In this document: positions 1 through 8,160 of the stretch, piece after piece
Layout of the letters: each line of letters begins with the position of its first letter
Numbering within the stretch: position 1 is the stretch's first letter
DNA from: Chitinophaga sp.
GTDB taxonomy: Bacteria > Bacteroidota > Bacteroidia > Chitinophagales > Chitinophagaceae
Assembly: GCF_017745275.1 (NCBI RefSeq)
Contig: NZ_JAGHZS010000003.1
Coordinates: 242,693 to 306,692 of the forward strand
Direction: 5' to 3'
DNA: 64,000 nt
Made by a program: the position numbers and the translations under genes
Notes under the pieces: model-generated
Databases searched by the model: none
What the model was told of the DNA's origin: nothing
The model's input: the letters and a program-made list of their open reading frames with translations, nothing else

Positions 1-1
1 A

Positions 2-1120
2 CAGTCGGTTAACTTTGTTAATCCGGCCAGTTATTCCAGTTTGGTGTTAACAACCTTCGACGTAGGAGTGGAAGGAGGAGGCAGATCTATTACCGACCAG
101 GGAAATAAATTCAGCTCCGGTTTCGGTACACTCTCCTATCTGCAATTGGGAATACCATTAATCATTAATAAATGGGGCCTGAACCTGGGACTTCGTCCGG
201 TAACAAGGTCTTCCTATAATATCCAACAAGGATTTAACGGTGCCTATTTTGATACCCTGAAGTATCCGCTGACCAACAAATATGAGGGCAGTGGCGGTCT
301 TTATCAGTTGTATGCCGGTACCGGTGTACGCATTGGCCACTTTAGTATTGGAGCAAACCTGGGCTACCTGTTCGGGAATATTGAAAACAATACCCGGTTA
401 ATTTTCCCGGATGCCAGCATTTATCCTTCCCATAAAATGTTTCGTACCAGCTACAGCAGCTTCTTCTACAAGCTGGGTGTACAATACAGAGCTAAAGTGG
501 CTAAAGAAATGGACCTCACCTTTGGTGCATCCGGTAGCCTCAAGCAAAATATGCACGCCCGCCAGGAAATGCTGAGTGAAACATTGCAATTGGATAACGC
601 AGGAAACTATTCCAACCAGGATACCGTAAAATATGTAAAAGGAGAAAGAGGAACAGTGGTTTATCCGGAAGAATTTGCAGTGGGTATCATGCTTCGTAAG
701 TTCGATAAGTGGAGCATTGGAGTGGATTTCAATAGCAGCCAGTGGCAGAACTTTCAAAGCTTTGGCGCAAAAGACTCCTCCCTGCAGAGCGCCTGGAAAT
801 TATCCGTGGGTGGTCAGTTTGTACCAAACGCAATGGCCCTCAGCGGTTACTGGAACAGGGTTGCTTACCGTTTGGGAGCTTACTACGGGAATGATTATCT
901 GAAATTAAATGGGGTAACAATGCCTATGACAGGCTTTACTGTAGGCGCGGGCTTACCTGTACGTCGTATGGCTTACTCCAATCAGTATAGCATGGTAAAC
1001 CTGGCGTTTGAAATAGCCCGTCGTGGTAATAACCAAACAGTGCTGAAAGAAAATATCTACCGCGTATCATTAGGTTTCACCCTAAGCGATAAGTGGTTTA
1101 TAAAACGTAAATACGAGTAA
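2..1120 (+). CDS. Outer-membrane beta-barrel protein, 5' end outside the window
   Basis: The frame is open from base 2 with no convincing start, so the gene begins upstream and about 372 C-terminal residues are visible. The segment starts near a VNPASYSSL-type stretch and continues with alternating hydrophobic and aromatic strands rich in G, Y and N, ending in strands typical of an outer-membrane barrel (SLGFTLSDKWFIKRKYE). This matches a conserved Bacteroidota outer-membrane protein that often sits directly before lptC, as it does here. Its precise function is not known. A long palindrome separates it from lptC. Confidence 0.75.
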   Translation, partial: QSVNFVNPASYSSLVLTTFDVGVEGGGRSITDQGNKFSSGFGTLSYLQLGIPLIINKWGLNLGLRPVTRSSYNIQQGFNGAYFDTLKYPLTNKYEGSGGLYQLYAGTGVRIGHFSIGANLGYLFGNIENNTRLIFPDASIYPSHKMFRTSYSSFFYKLGVQYRAKVAKEMDLTFGASGSLKQNMHARQEMLSETLQLDNAGNYSNQDTVKYVKGERGTVVYPEEFAVGIMLRKFDKWSIGVDFNSSQWQNFQSFGAKDSSLQSAWKLSVGGQFVPNAMALSGYWNRVAYRLGAYYGNDYLKLNGVTMPMTGFTVGAGLPVRRMAYSNQYSMVNLAFEIARRGNNQTVLKENIYRVSLGFTLSDKWFIKRKYE

Positions 1121-1232
1121 GCAGTTAGCTTCTGGCTATTAGCTTTTAGCAAAAATGCAGCGGAGATAAACATTTATACAATGTTCTCCGCTGCATTTTT
1201 GCTAAAAGCTGAAAGCTAATTGCTAATAGCTA
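1121..1232. repeat. Class A heptad palindrome (copy A1)
   Basis: The perfect 26-bp arms are 1141-1166 and 1185-1210, containing AAAAATGCAGCGGAGA and its complement. Outside them both arms continue as imperfect 7-bp units of the form TTAGCNN. It lies between the outer-membrane protein gene and lptC and could act as a terminator or mRNA-stabilising hairpin. Confidence 0.8.
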
Positions 1233-1255
1233 TCTTTGGCCTATTATTGCTCAAA

Positions 1256-1807
1256 ATGATTAAGAGAACCATCTTGTTTTTTATAATAGCCATTGCCGTT
1301 AGTAGTTGTGAGAATGATATACAAACGGTGATGGAATTTGATTCTAAAAAAGCCGCCACAGAAAATGGGGTGGATATTGTCACTATTTTCAGTCAGAATG
1401 GCAAGGTAAATGCAAAGCTGCTGGCCCCGGCTATGGAGCGCAGCCTGGATCGTCCTTCCTATGTTGCTTTCAATAAAGGGCTACGCGTTTTCATGTACAA
1501 CGATACCCTCGGACTGGAAAGTACCCTTTCCGCCAAGAAAGGCAAGTACCTCGAAGAAGAAGGCAATGTTTATTTATCAGATAGCGTGGTGGTGATCAAT
1601 AAGAAAGGGGAACGACTGGATACCAAAGAATTAAACTGGGATCCCAAACGGAAGATCTTCTACTCCACACAGGAAGTTTTTATAAAAACACCTACCGATT
1701 CCCTCCATGGATGGGGACTTGAGGCAAACGAAGATTTCAGCGTCAAAAAAATTCTGAAAGTGAGTGGCCCTATTACGGTGCAGGATAGTACTACCAATTT
1801 AAACTAG
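1256..1807 (+). CDS. lptC: LptC-type LPS export lipoprotein
   Basis: LptC carries lipopolysaccharide from the inner-membrane LptBFG complex to LptA in the periplasm. The ATG at 1256 gives 183 residues with a hydrophobic N-terminus (MIKRTILFFIIAIAVSSC) ending in a lipobox-like VSSC, so this may be lipid-anchored rather than a plain bitopic protein. The body has the short beta-strand pattern of the LptC/OstA fold (KKGKYLEEEGNVYLSDSVVV, then KELNWDPKRKIFYS). An upstream in-frame TTG at 1220 lies inside the palindrome and is rejected as start. A strong terminator follows. Confidence 0.85.
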   Translation: MIKRTILFFIIAIAVSSCENDIQTVMEFDSKKAATENGVDIVTIFSQNGKVNAKLLAPAMERSLDRPSYVAFNKGLRVFMYNDTLGLESTLSAKKGKYLEEEGNVYLSDSVVVINKKGERLDTKELNWDPKRKIFYSTQEVFIKTPTDSLHGWGLEANEDFSVKKILKVSGPITVQDSTTNLN

Positions 1808-1825
1808 CTAACGGAAAGATATATA

Positions 1826-1861
1826 CGAAAGAACCCCACCTCTGCAGGTGGGGTTCTTTCG
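1826..1861 (+). terminator. Intrinsic terminator after lptC
   Basis: Perfect 16-bp stem (CGAAAGAACCCCACCT paired with its complement) around a CTGC loop, 18 nt after the lptC stop. The T-rich part lies inside the stem's 3' arm (GGTTCTTTCG). Confidence 0.75.
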
Positions 1862-2073
1862 CTTTAACCTATTTTTTAACCTAAAATTTGGGTGAACATT
1901 GCCAATAATTATGCCAGTTTGAGGTGTCTTGGCAAGAAAACCACTCTTGATAACAATCCAGGTGGCTTCCTTTATTATTGGCAGGCTCCCGAAAAACTAT
2001 AACGTACAGCCGTGAATGTTAGCCAGCCTGTTTTCTCATTATTTGCTATATTTCGTCAAATAAATTAGCGCAA

Positions 2074-2412
2074 ATGGAAACTATCAATTGGCTGGATTTT
2101 GAAAAAGTAGAAATCAGAGTGGGTACTATACTGGAAGCTAATGACTTTCCCAAAGCCCGTAATCCTTCTTATCAACTCGTAATAGATTTCGGGACGGAGC
2201 TGGGAATTAAAAAATCTTCTGCTCAAATTACCAGCTTATATCAGAAAGAAGAGCTCATCGGAAAGCAAATTGTGGCAGTTGTGAACTTCCCGCCAAAACA
2301 AATTGCAAATTTTATGTCTGAGTGCCTTGTGCTGGGTGTAGTAGGCGATAATAAGGCGGTGGTATTGCTTCAGCCCGATAAGCCAGTGGTAAATGGGCAG
2401 CGTATAGCGTAG
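2074..2412 (+). CDS. csaA: CsaA-like tRNA-binding protein
   Basis: A 112-residue single-domain protein with the OB-fold tRNA-binding domain also found at the C-terminus of bacterial MetRS and in Arc1p/EMAPII. It has the usual opening (DFEKVEIRVGTILEA), the central IKKSSAQIT segment and the closing LVLGVVGD...VVLLQPDKPV. Length matches the family. CsaA is described as an export-related chaperone in Bacillus, but the domain itself binds tRNA-like structures; the role here is inferred. It is monocistronic, between a terminator and a long non-coding stretch. Confidence 0.85.
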   Translation: METINWLDFEKVEIRVGTILEANDFPKARNPSYQLVIDFGTELGIKKSSAQITSLYQKEELIGKQIVAVVNFPPKQIANFMSECLVLGVVGDNKAVVLLQPDKPVVNGQRIA

Positions 2413-2544
2413 TAAAAATAAAGGGATATTATTTTAATATTGATTATCAATTAAATAAAAGTTGTTATTTTATCTAATTCTATTTTTTAATAATATTATT
2501 ATTAAAATAATATAATAACACATTAACCATTATCACCAGTTCAC

Positions 2545-2563
2545 GAACAATAATACATCGTTC
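2545..2563 (+). promoter_or_regulatory. GAAC-N11-GTTC inverted repeat upstream of unit S1
   Basis: GAAC at 2545-2548 and GTTC at 2560-2563 lie 34 nt before the TATCTTTG box at 2598. The same half-sites with the same 11-nt spacing occur before unit S4. No -33 TTG is present, so an activator site is a reasonable reading. Confidence 0.45.
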
Positions 2564-2597
2564 ACGGAAATGAAACATAAGACTAAATCCGGCGATA

Positions 2598-2672
2598 TAT
2601 CTTTGTTCTAGGTTTTTCATAGGATATGGTTAAAATTATTACAAGGGCGGTATTCTTACCACCCTTTTTTAT
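2598..2672 (+). ncRNA. Small-RNA-like unit, copy S1
   Basis: A TATCTTTG -7 box (2598-2605) precedes a body (about 2610-2640) containing GGTTTTTCATAGG and ATATGGTTAAAA. A hairpin follows: GGGCGGTA (2645-2652), loop TTCT, TACCACCC (2657-2664), then six T. Promoter, body and terminator fit a transcript of about 60 nt. The next plus-strand gene is about 2.9 kb away, so it is not a leader. A reading frame MVKIITRAVFLPP could start at the ATG inside the body, but it is not conserved among copies. Confidence 0.6.
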
Positions 2673-2882
2673 TACTCTTCCAGCTTCACCGTCCAAAAAT
2701 AGCTAAATAGGTGTTTGAACATCTATTACAATTGATAATCAATAAATTGTGTCAGAATAGTCGTATTTGAAGTTATCTTGAAGCGTTTTTTGCCTTCATA
2801 CGTTCACCTTCTTTTTCCCTACGTTTACCGGATAAAATATATCATTCACTAGAATGCTCACTGCAGTATCGTAAAAAACGGT

Positions 2883-2957
2883 CACCTTTGGTATAGGTTT
2901 TTCAATAAAGATATGGTTAAAATTTTTCGGGGCTGTAGTCTTGCAGCCCTGTTTCTT
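2883..2957 (+). ncRNA. Small-RNA-like unit, copy S2
   Basis: Second copy, 285 bp after S1 in the same orientation. The -7-like box is CACCTTTG (2883-2890), one base off consensus. The body repeats AGGTTTTTCA and GATATGGTTAAAA with a small insertion. Hairpin: GGGCTGTA (2930-2937), loop GTCT, TGCAGCCC (2942-2949), then a T-rich tail. The stem differs from S1 but pairing is kept. Confidence 0.55.
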
Positions 2958-3112
2958 TTTCTACACCTCCCGAATCATATCTTCTCCCTTTGTACACACA
3001 TCAGTAATTATCTCCGCAAACTTATTTTTGTTGTTGGTATTAAACGACTTACGGCCCAACATACAGCATGTGCTGCAGGCGGGCCGTAATAATCATTTAA
3101 ACGTTGTGAACG

Positions 3113-5263
3113 CTATTGCTGGAGTTGAGCAGGAAAGGGCTTACTCAGCAGGTTATTATAAATAAACCGGTAGGATTCGGCAGATGAATGCACATTTTTT
3201 AAACCTCCCCAGCCATGACGCTCTCCGGGATATAGCATAAATTCAAAATGTTTATTCAGGTTCTCCAGCTTGTCAATTAGCTGAATACAGTTCTGCATGT
3301 GTACGTTATCATCCATAGTGCCATGTACAATACGGATCAAACCTTTGTATTTATCAGCGTAGGTCATCACAGAAGTAGCTTTATAGCCATCCGGATTTTC
3401 AGCCGGCGTATCCATATATCGTTCGGTATAGTGGCTATCATATAACTGCCAGTCAGTTACGGCGAAATTGGCCATACCATGGGTAAACACATCCGCGCCA
3501 TAAGTGAGGGCCATACAAGTCATGTAGCCGCCAAAGCTGCCGCCAGTCATACATATTTTGTTGCTATCCGCCCAGGGTTCTGCCCGTAGCATCATAGCAG
3601 CATCCATATAATCCTCAATTTCATGCTTGCCCAACTGGCGATGGATATAATTCATTCCCATTTTACCTAATTGACCGCTGCTACGGTTGTCTATCGCCAC
3701 CTGGATTACGCCTTCCTGTGCCCACCATTGTTGGGTGTTGTTGTATTTCCAGGTGTCATATACCGTACCTGCATTAGGGCCACCGTAAATGCTGATCAGG
3801 ATAGGGTATTTTTTACCTGGCTCCATATGCAGGGGCATCGTGATGGTATATGGTAACGTAAGACCGTCGCGGGTTTTGTATGTTTTGAGTTCCGTTTTGG
3901 CCAGGTTGTAATCATCAAAATGCTCCCCTTTGCTGTCGCCCAGTTCCCGGATCACTTTGCCGTTATTGTCCATCAGGGCCATTTTAGCCGGCGTTTGTAA
4001 ATTGGAATAAGTGGTAATGAAGTACTTGCCACCAGGCGCTATTTTGATAGCGTTGGTATAATCGCCTTTGGTTAAACGGGTAATCACTCCCGTTTTCATG
4101 CTTACTTTATACAGGTCAAAACGGGTAGAAGCCTCTTTCCGCGCGGTGAAGTACACCAATTGGTTTTTATCATCTATCTGTAATACCTCTTTCACGGTCC
4201 AGTTGCCGGAAGTCAGCTGCTTTTTCAGAGAGCCGTTCATGTTATAGAGGTACAGGTGCGACCAGCCTGTTTTATCGCTCTGTAGCAGGAAGCCCTGGTT
4301 ATTTTGTACAAAAGGCACCGCATCGAACCAATCGATCCAGGTTTTTTGCTTTTCATCGTAGATTTCTTTCTTAGCGCCGGTTTGTGGGTTGATGCTGTAT
4401 ATTTTCAGATTATCCTGTCCGCGGTTCATCCACTGCATCCACAATTGCTGGCTGTCGTCTGTCCAGAAAGGCATACCGAAGTACTGGTCGTCATTTTCGT
4501 TAAAATCGGCCCAGGTGGTAGCGCCACCAGAAACGGGTACTACGCCTACTTTCACAGTGGGGTTAGGATCACCGGCTTTAGGATAACGGGTGTTTTCCAG
4601 GTAGCCGTGCTGGCCTTTTTCACTGTAGATAGGGAATACCGGCACTTTGCTGTCGTTGAAGTGCATATAAGCAATCTTGCGACTGTCGGGGCTCCACCAG
4701 AAAGCGCGGTAACGGGTAGGTCTTCCCAGGATTTCTTCATAATATACCCAGGATGCCCAACCATTGTAGATAACATCGGAACCATCATTGGTATAACGGG
4801 TTTCCTTTTTGGTGGCTACTTCTACGCTATAGAGGTCATTGTTACGGGTGAATGCTACATATTTTCCATCCGGAGAAAGGGTAGGATTTTTTTCTTCTGC
4901 GGCATCATTGGTTAAACGTACGGAGTTGCCATCGGCGGCTTTGTAAAACACATCTTTTTCACGTACTTCTACACTGGGGCCGTCTACCGGTGCAGTATAT
5001 ATGGTGGCTTTGCCGGTACGGGCGTCTATTGCCCAGGCCTGCATACGGCCGTTAGCCGCATCAGGACGCATTTCCAGGTAATGTTCCGCATCGGTCCATT
5101 CCCGGATGGCGGGCAATGGTTTGGTAATACCGGTGTTTTTGCCTTTAAAGGCCTGTTCGAAAGTAATATCCTGCTTTTGTTGCGCATGCAAACAGGGGGC
5201 TGACAGCAGCAATAAGGCAATACTGCTGATGGTGGTTGGCTTAAACCATTGTTCGCTTCTCAT
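3113..5263 (-). CDS. S9 family peptidase, dipeptidyl peptidase IV type
   Basis: A 716-residue secreted serine peptidase that should release N-terminal dipeptides, preferring proline at position two. Residues 1-28 form a signal peptide ending at an AQQ-type site. The middle is a DPP IV N-terminal beta-propeller (YTNDGSDVIYNGWASWVYYEE carries the exopeptidase Glu-Glu pair), and the C-terminal third is an alpha/beta hydrolase. The catalytic triad is visible: Ser576 in GGSFGGYM, Asp in DDNVH near 651 and His683 in GERHGW. Length matches DPP IV-like enzymes. It stands alone and is convergent with the small-RNA units. Confidence 0.9.
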   Translation of the reverse strand: MRSEQWFKPTTISSIALLLLSAPCLHAQQKQDITFEQAFKGKNTGITKPLPAIREWTDAEHYLEMRPDAANGRMQAWAIDARTGKATIYTAPVDGPSVEVREKDVFYKAADGNSVRLTNDAAEEKNPTLSPDGKYVAFTRNNDLYSVEVATKKETRYTNDGSDVIYNGWASWVYYEEILGRPTRYRAFWWSPDSRKIAYMHFNDSKVPVFPIYSEKGQHGYLENTRYPKAGDPNPTVKVGVVPVSGGATTWADFNENDDQYFGMPFWTDDSQQLWMQWMNRGQDNLKIYSINPQTGAKKEIYDEKQKTWIDWFDAVPFVQNNQGFLLQSDKTGWSHLYLYNMNGSLKKQLTSGNWTVKEVLQIDDKNQLVYFTARKEASTRFDLYKVSMKTGVITRLTKGDYTNAIKIAPGGKYFITTYSNLQTPAKMALMDNNGKVIRELGDSKGEHFDDYNLAKTELKTYKTRDGLTLPYTITMPLHMEPGKKYPILISIYGGPNAGTVYDTWKYNNTQQWWAQEGVIQVAIDNRSSGQLGKMGMNYIHRQLGKHEIEDYMDAAMMLRAEPWADSNKICMTGGSFGGYMTCMALTYGADVFTHGMANFAVTDWQLYDSHYTERYMDTPAENPDGYKATSVMTYADKYKGLIRIVHGTMDDNVHMQNCIQLIDKLENLNKHFEFMLYPGERHGWGGLKNVHSSAESYRFIYNNLLSKPFPAQLQQ

Positions 5264-5447
5264 AATTTGTAAAATCAGGTGGTTTTATCTTGTCGTTAGC
5301 GGGCGAAAATAAGCATAACTATAAAATACTCTTGACAATTTACACAAACGGGGTGCCCTGAAAAACCGGCTATTAGCCAAATGCCACCAATTATGAAAGA
5401 TTTCCTGTCGCCTGGCAAATGTGGCTATAAATAGCAGTGGAAGCGGT

Positions 5448-5515
5448 TACCTTTAAAACGGTTTTCATAGGATATGGTCAAAAAATAAGAGGGCTGTAGT
5501 CTTACAGCCCTTTTT
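5448..5515 (+). ncRNA. Small-RNA-like unit, copy S3
   Basis: The -7-like box TACCTTTA (5448-5455) is followed by a body with GGTTTTCATAGG and ATATGGTCAAAA. A perfect hairpin GGGCTGTA (5491-5498), loop GTCT, TACAGCCC (5503-5510) and five T complete it. The frame from the body ATG stops after four codons (MVKK), which argues against a conserved peptide. It lies just upstream of lysS. Confidence 0.55.
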
Positions 5516-5517
5516 AC

Positions 5518-5525
5518 TATTTTTG
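5518..5525 (+). promoter_or_regulatory. -7 box TATTTTTG for lysS
   Basis: Matches TAnnTTTG 28 nt before the lysS ATG. It sits immediately after, and shares T-rich sequence with, the terminator of unit S3. No -33 TTG is visible. Confidence 0.4.
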
Positions 5526-5553
5526 CACTCCAATAGGAATTACAACTTACTAC

Positions 5554-7071
5554 ATGACACAATTATCTGAGCAAGAGATTATACGCCGGGAAAAATTACA
5601 GGAGCTGCATAATTTAGGTATAGATCCCTACCCTGCAGCGGAGTACCCGGTTAATGATACTTCCGTTAATATAGTTTCCAAGTATTCGGAAGAAACGAAA
5701 GAGCAATTCCAGCAGGTATGTCTGGCAGGTCGCGTTATGGCCGTACGTGATATGGGTAAGGCAGCATTTGTCAAGATCCAGGATAGCGTAGGACGTATAC
5801 AGGTATACATCCGCAGGGATGATATCTGCCCCGGCGAAGACAAATCTTTGTATGATGTTGTATTTAAGAAACTACTCGATCACGGCGACTTTATAGGTGT
5901 AAAAGGTTACGGTTTTATTACTAAAACCGGCGAAACCTCTATCCATGCCAAGGAAATTACCATCCTGGCCAAATCGCTGCGTCCATTACCAATGGTAAAA
6001 GAGAAGGAAGGAGAAGTATTTGATGAAGTAACCGATCCGGAATTCAAATACCGTCAGCGTTACGTAGACCTGGTGATCAACCCGGAAGTGAAAGAGGTGT
6101 TTATCAAACGCACCAAAATCATGCAAACCATCCGCGATTTCTACAATAACCTGGGCTACCTGGAAGTAGAAACGCCAATTCTTCAGCCAATTCCTGGTGG
6201 TGCTACCGCACGTCCGTTTGTAACGCATCACAATGCACTGGACATGCCACTCTACCTGCGTATAGCCAACGAATTATACCTGAAACGCCTGATCGTAGGC
6301 GGCTTTGAAGGAGTATATGAGTTCGCAAAAGACTTCCGTAATGAAGGAATGGACCGTACCCATAACCCGGAATTTACCGTAATGGAAATGTATGCCGCCT
6401 ACAAAGATTATGAATGGATGATGCGTACTACCGAGTCGTTATTGGAAAAAATAGCCATTACCTTACACGGCACTACTGCTGTTCAGGTAGGCGATAAAAC
6501 CATCGACTTCAAAGCGCCGTTCCGTCGTGTATCCATGTATGAAGCTATCCTGGAACATACCGGCATCGATATCGCCAATATGGACGAAGCCCAACTCCGC
6601 GATGTATGCAAACAATTAGGCATACACGTAGATCCTAAATTAGGAAAGGCGAAACTGATAGATGAAATTTTCGGTGAGAAATGCGAAGGCAACTATATTC
6701 AGCCTACTTTCATTACCGACTACCCTGTGGAAATGAGCCCGCTGACAAAGAAACATCGCAGCAAAGCCGGACTGGTAGAGCGTTTTGAATTAATGGTGAA
6801 TGGTAAAGAAATAGCCAACGCCTATAGTGAGCTGAATGACCCGATTGACCAGCGTGAACGTTTCGAAGAACAGGTGCAACTCATGGAACGTGGCGATGAT
6901 GAAGCCATGTACATTGACTACGACTTCTTACGCGCCCTGGAATACGGTATGCCGCCTACCTCTGGTATCGGTATCGGTATTGACCGCTTAACGATGCTGA
7001 TGACGAACCAGCCATCTATCCAGGATGTGCTCTTCTTCCCACAGATGAAACCGGAGCAGCAGAAAGCATAA
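5554..7071 (+). CDS. lysS: Lysyl-tRNA synthetase, class II
   Basis: Charges tRNA-Lys in the cytoplasm. The 505 residues match the family. An N-terminal OB-fold anticodon-binding domain ([21 protein letters not shown]) is followed by the class II core: GGATARPF, motif 2 ([15 protein letters not shown]) and motif 3 ([12 protein letters not shown]) near the C-terminus. The last codons and the TAA stop lie inside the first 7-bp units of a class B palindrome, so the terminal QQKA is encoded by repeat sequence. Unit S3 and a -7 box lie directly upstream. Confidence 0.97.
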   Translation: MTQLSEQEIIRREKLQELHNLGIDPYPAAEYPVNDTSVNIVSKYSEETKEQFQQVCLAGRVMAVRDMGKAAFVKIQDSVGRIQVYIRRDDICPGEDKSLYDVVFKKLLDHGDFIGVKGYGFITKTGETSIHAKEITILAKSLRPLPMVKEKEGEVFDEVTDPEFKYRQRYVDLVINPEVKEVFIKRTKIMQTIRDFYNNLGYLEVETPILQPIPGGATARPFVTHHNALDMPLYLRIANELYLKRLIVGGFEGVYEFAKDFRNEGMDRTHNPEFTVMEMYAAYKDYEWMMRTTESLLEKIAITLHGTTAVQVGDKTIDFKAPFRRVSMYEAILEHTGIDIANMDEAQLRDVCKQLGIHVDPKLGKAKLIDEIFGEKCEGNYIQPTFITDYPVEMSPLTKKHRSKAGLVERFELMVNGKEIANAYSELNDPIDQRERFEEQVQLMERGDDEAMYIDYDFLRALEYGMPPTSGIGIGIDRLTMLMTNQPSIQDVLFFPQMKPEQQKA

Positions 7072-7189
7072 AGCAGAAAGCAGAAAGCATAAAGCTATTG
7101 TAGCGAATGATGAGAGCGAGTAATAAATTACCCAATTGCTCTCATCATTCGCTACAATAGCTTTATGCTTTATGCTTTCTGCTTTTAGC
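7059..7189. repeat. Class B heptad palindrome (copy B1)
   Basis: The left arm is a run of 7-bp units (GCAGAAA, GCATAAA, GCAGAAA, GCAGAAA, GCATAAA, GCTATTG) from 7059, then TAGCGAATGATGAGAGC. The inner 31 bp (7087-7117) pair perfectly with 7138-7168. The lysS stop codon is within the second unit. Confidence 0.8.
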
Positions 7190-7287
7190 TCATTAAAAAA
7201 GTGGCATCAAATTTTCAGTAGGCGTTCATATACCAATGCACATCGTTAACTTTAAGTAGCACTTCACTGTATCTTAAAATTAGCCAT

Positions 7288-8121
7288 ATGAAAACAATCT
7301 TAGTACCCACTGATTTTTCGGATACCGCCTACAATGCAGCTATTTATGCGCTGTCACTCGCCAAAAACCTTGGCAGCACCCGTATTGTATTGTATCACGC
7401 ATATGAGCTGATTGTTCCTGTTCCGGATATACCCACCATGATACCCATGGTAAACCCGGATGACCTGCAGGCCGCCAGCCAGGAAGGACTGGAGAAGATG
7501 AAGAAAGAATTACAAGACCTGGTACCTGCAGATGCTTCATTGGTAACACGGGCAGACAATACCCTGCTGGCTGCTACTATTGAAGAGGTGTGTAAGAACG
7601 AAGAAGTAGACCTGATTGTGATGGGAATTACCGGTGGTAGTAAGATGGAAGAAGTGCTGATTGGCTCTAATACCATAGACGTGGTAAAACATACCAGTTA
7701 CCCGGTGCTGATTATCCCTGGTAATGCGAAGTATAAGCCAATTGAAAAAATAGTGTTTGCAGCAGATCTTCGTAAAGTAGCCGAAACTACGCCAGTAGAG
7801 CCGCTGAAAAAGTTACTGCATATCTTTAACGCAGAATTGCACGTGATCAATATCGATCATGAAAGCCGGCATTTCAGCACAGATACGCCTTTTGAAACAT
7901 TAATGCTGGACACGCTGCTGGAAGATTTCCACCCGGTATATCATTTTATCGATAACCCGGATGTGGTAGAAGGAATTGTAGAATTTGCGGAAGAAAATAA
8001 CGCAGACATCGTGCTCACCATCCCTAAAAAGCATGGATTATTTGAAAGCATTTTCAGGCGCAGCCGTACACTGAAACTGGCCTACAAAACACATATACCA
8101 CTGTTGACATTACACGAATAA
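7288..8121 (+). CDS. Tandem-domain universal stress protein
   Basis: The 277 residues contain two UspA domains, roughly 1-145 and 150-277. The first begins MKTILVPTDFSDTAYNAA and carries the nucleotide-binding signature VMGITGGSKMEEVLIGSNTIDVVKHTSYPVLIIPG. The second is more divergent and ends in IFRRSRTLKLAYKTHIPLLTLHE, without an intact G-x2-G-x9-G-S/T loop. Proteins of this type are soluble, ATP-binding and stress-induced in other bacteria; the role here is inferred. It appears monocistronic. Confidence 0.9.
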   Translation: MKTILVPTDFSDTAYNAAIYALSLAKNLGSTRIVLYHAYELIVPVPDIPTMIPMVNPDDLQAASQEGLEKMKKELQDLVPADASLVTRADNTLLAATIEEVCKNEEVDLIVMGITGGSKMEEVLIGSNTIDVVKHTSYPVLIIPGNAKYKPIEKIVFAADLRKVAETTPVEPLKKLLHIFNAELHVINIDHESRHFSTDTPFETLMLDTLLEDFHPVYHFIDNPDVVEGIVEFAEENNADIVLTIPKKHGLFESIFRRSRTLKLAYKTHIPLLTLHE

Positions 8122-8160
8122 TATATACTTTTGAAAGATATTAATATTTATAATAACACT

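Larger units (their letters stand above)
2439..2743. repeat. Inverted pair of a 13-nt AT-rich motif
   Basis: ATTGATTATCAAT occurs at 2439-2451 and its exact reverse complement ATTGATAATCAAT at 2731-2743. Each copy lies about 140-147 nt upstream of the -7 box of one of the two small-RNA-like units that follow. The motif is itself nearly palindromic. Confidence 0.5.

Noticed and set aside
2620..2720. Short reading frames starting at the ATG in the S-unit body (MVKII..., MVKIF..., MVKIL...)
   Set aside because: S3 stops after four codons, and the hairpin parts encode unrelated residues in S2. Base pairing, not coding, is conserved.
4304..4915. 203-codon plus-strand frame inside the DPP IV-type gene
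   Set aside because: Antisense to a conserved propeller domain with no plausible protein features.
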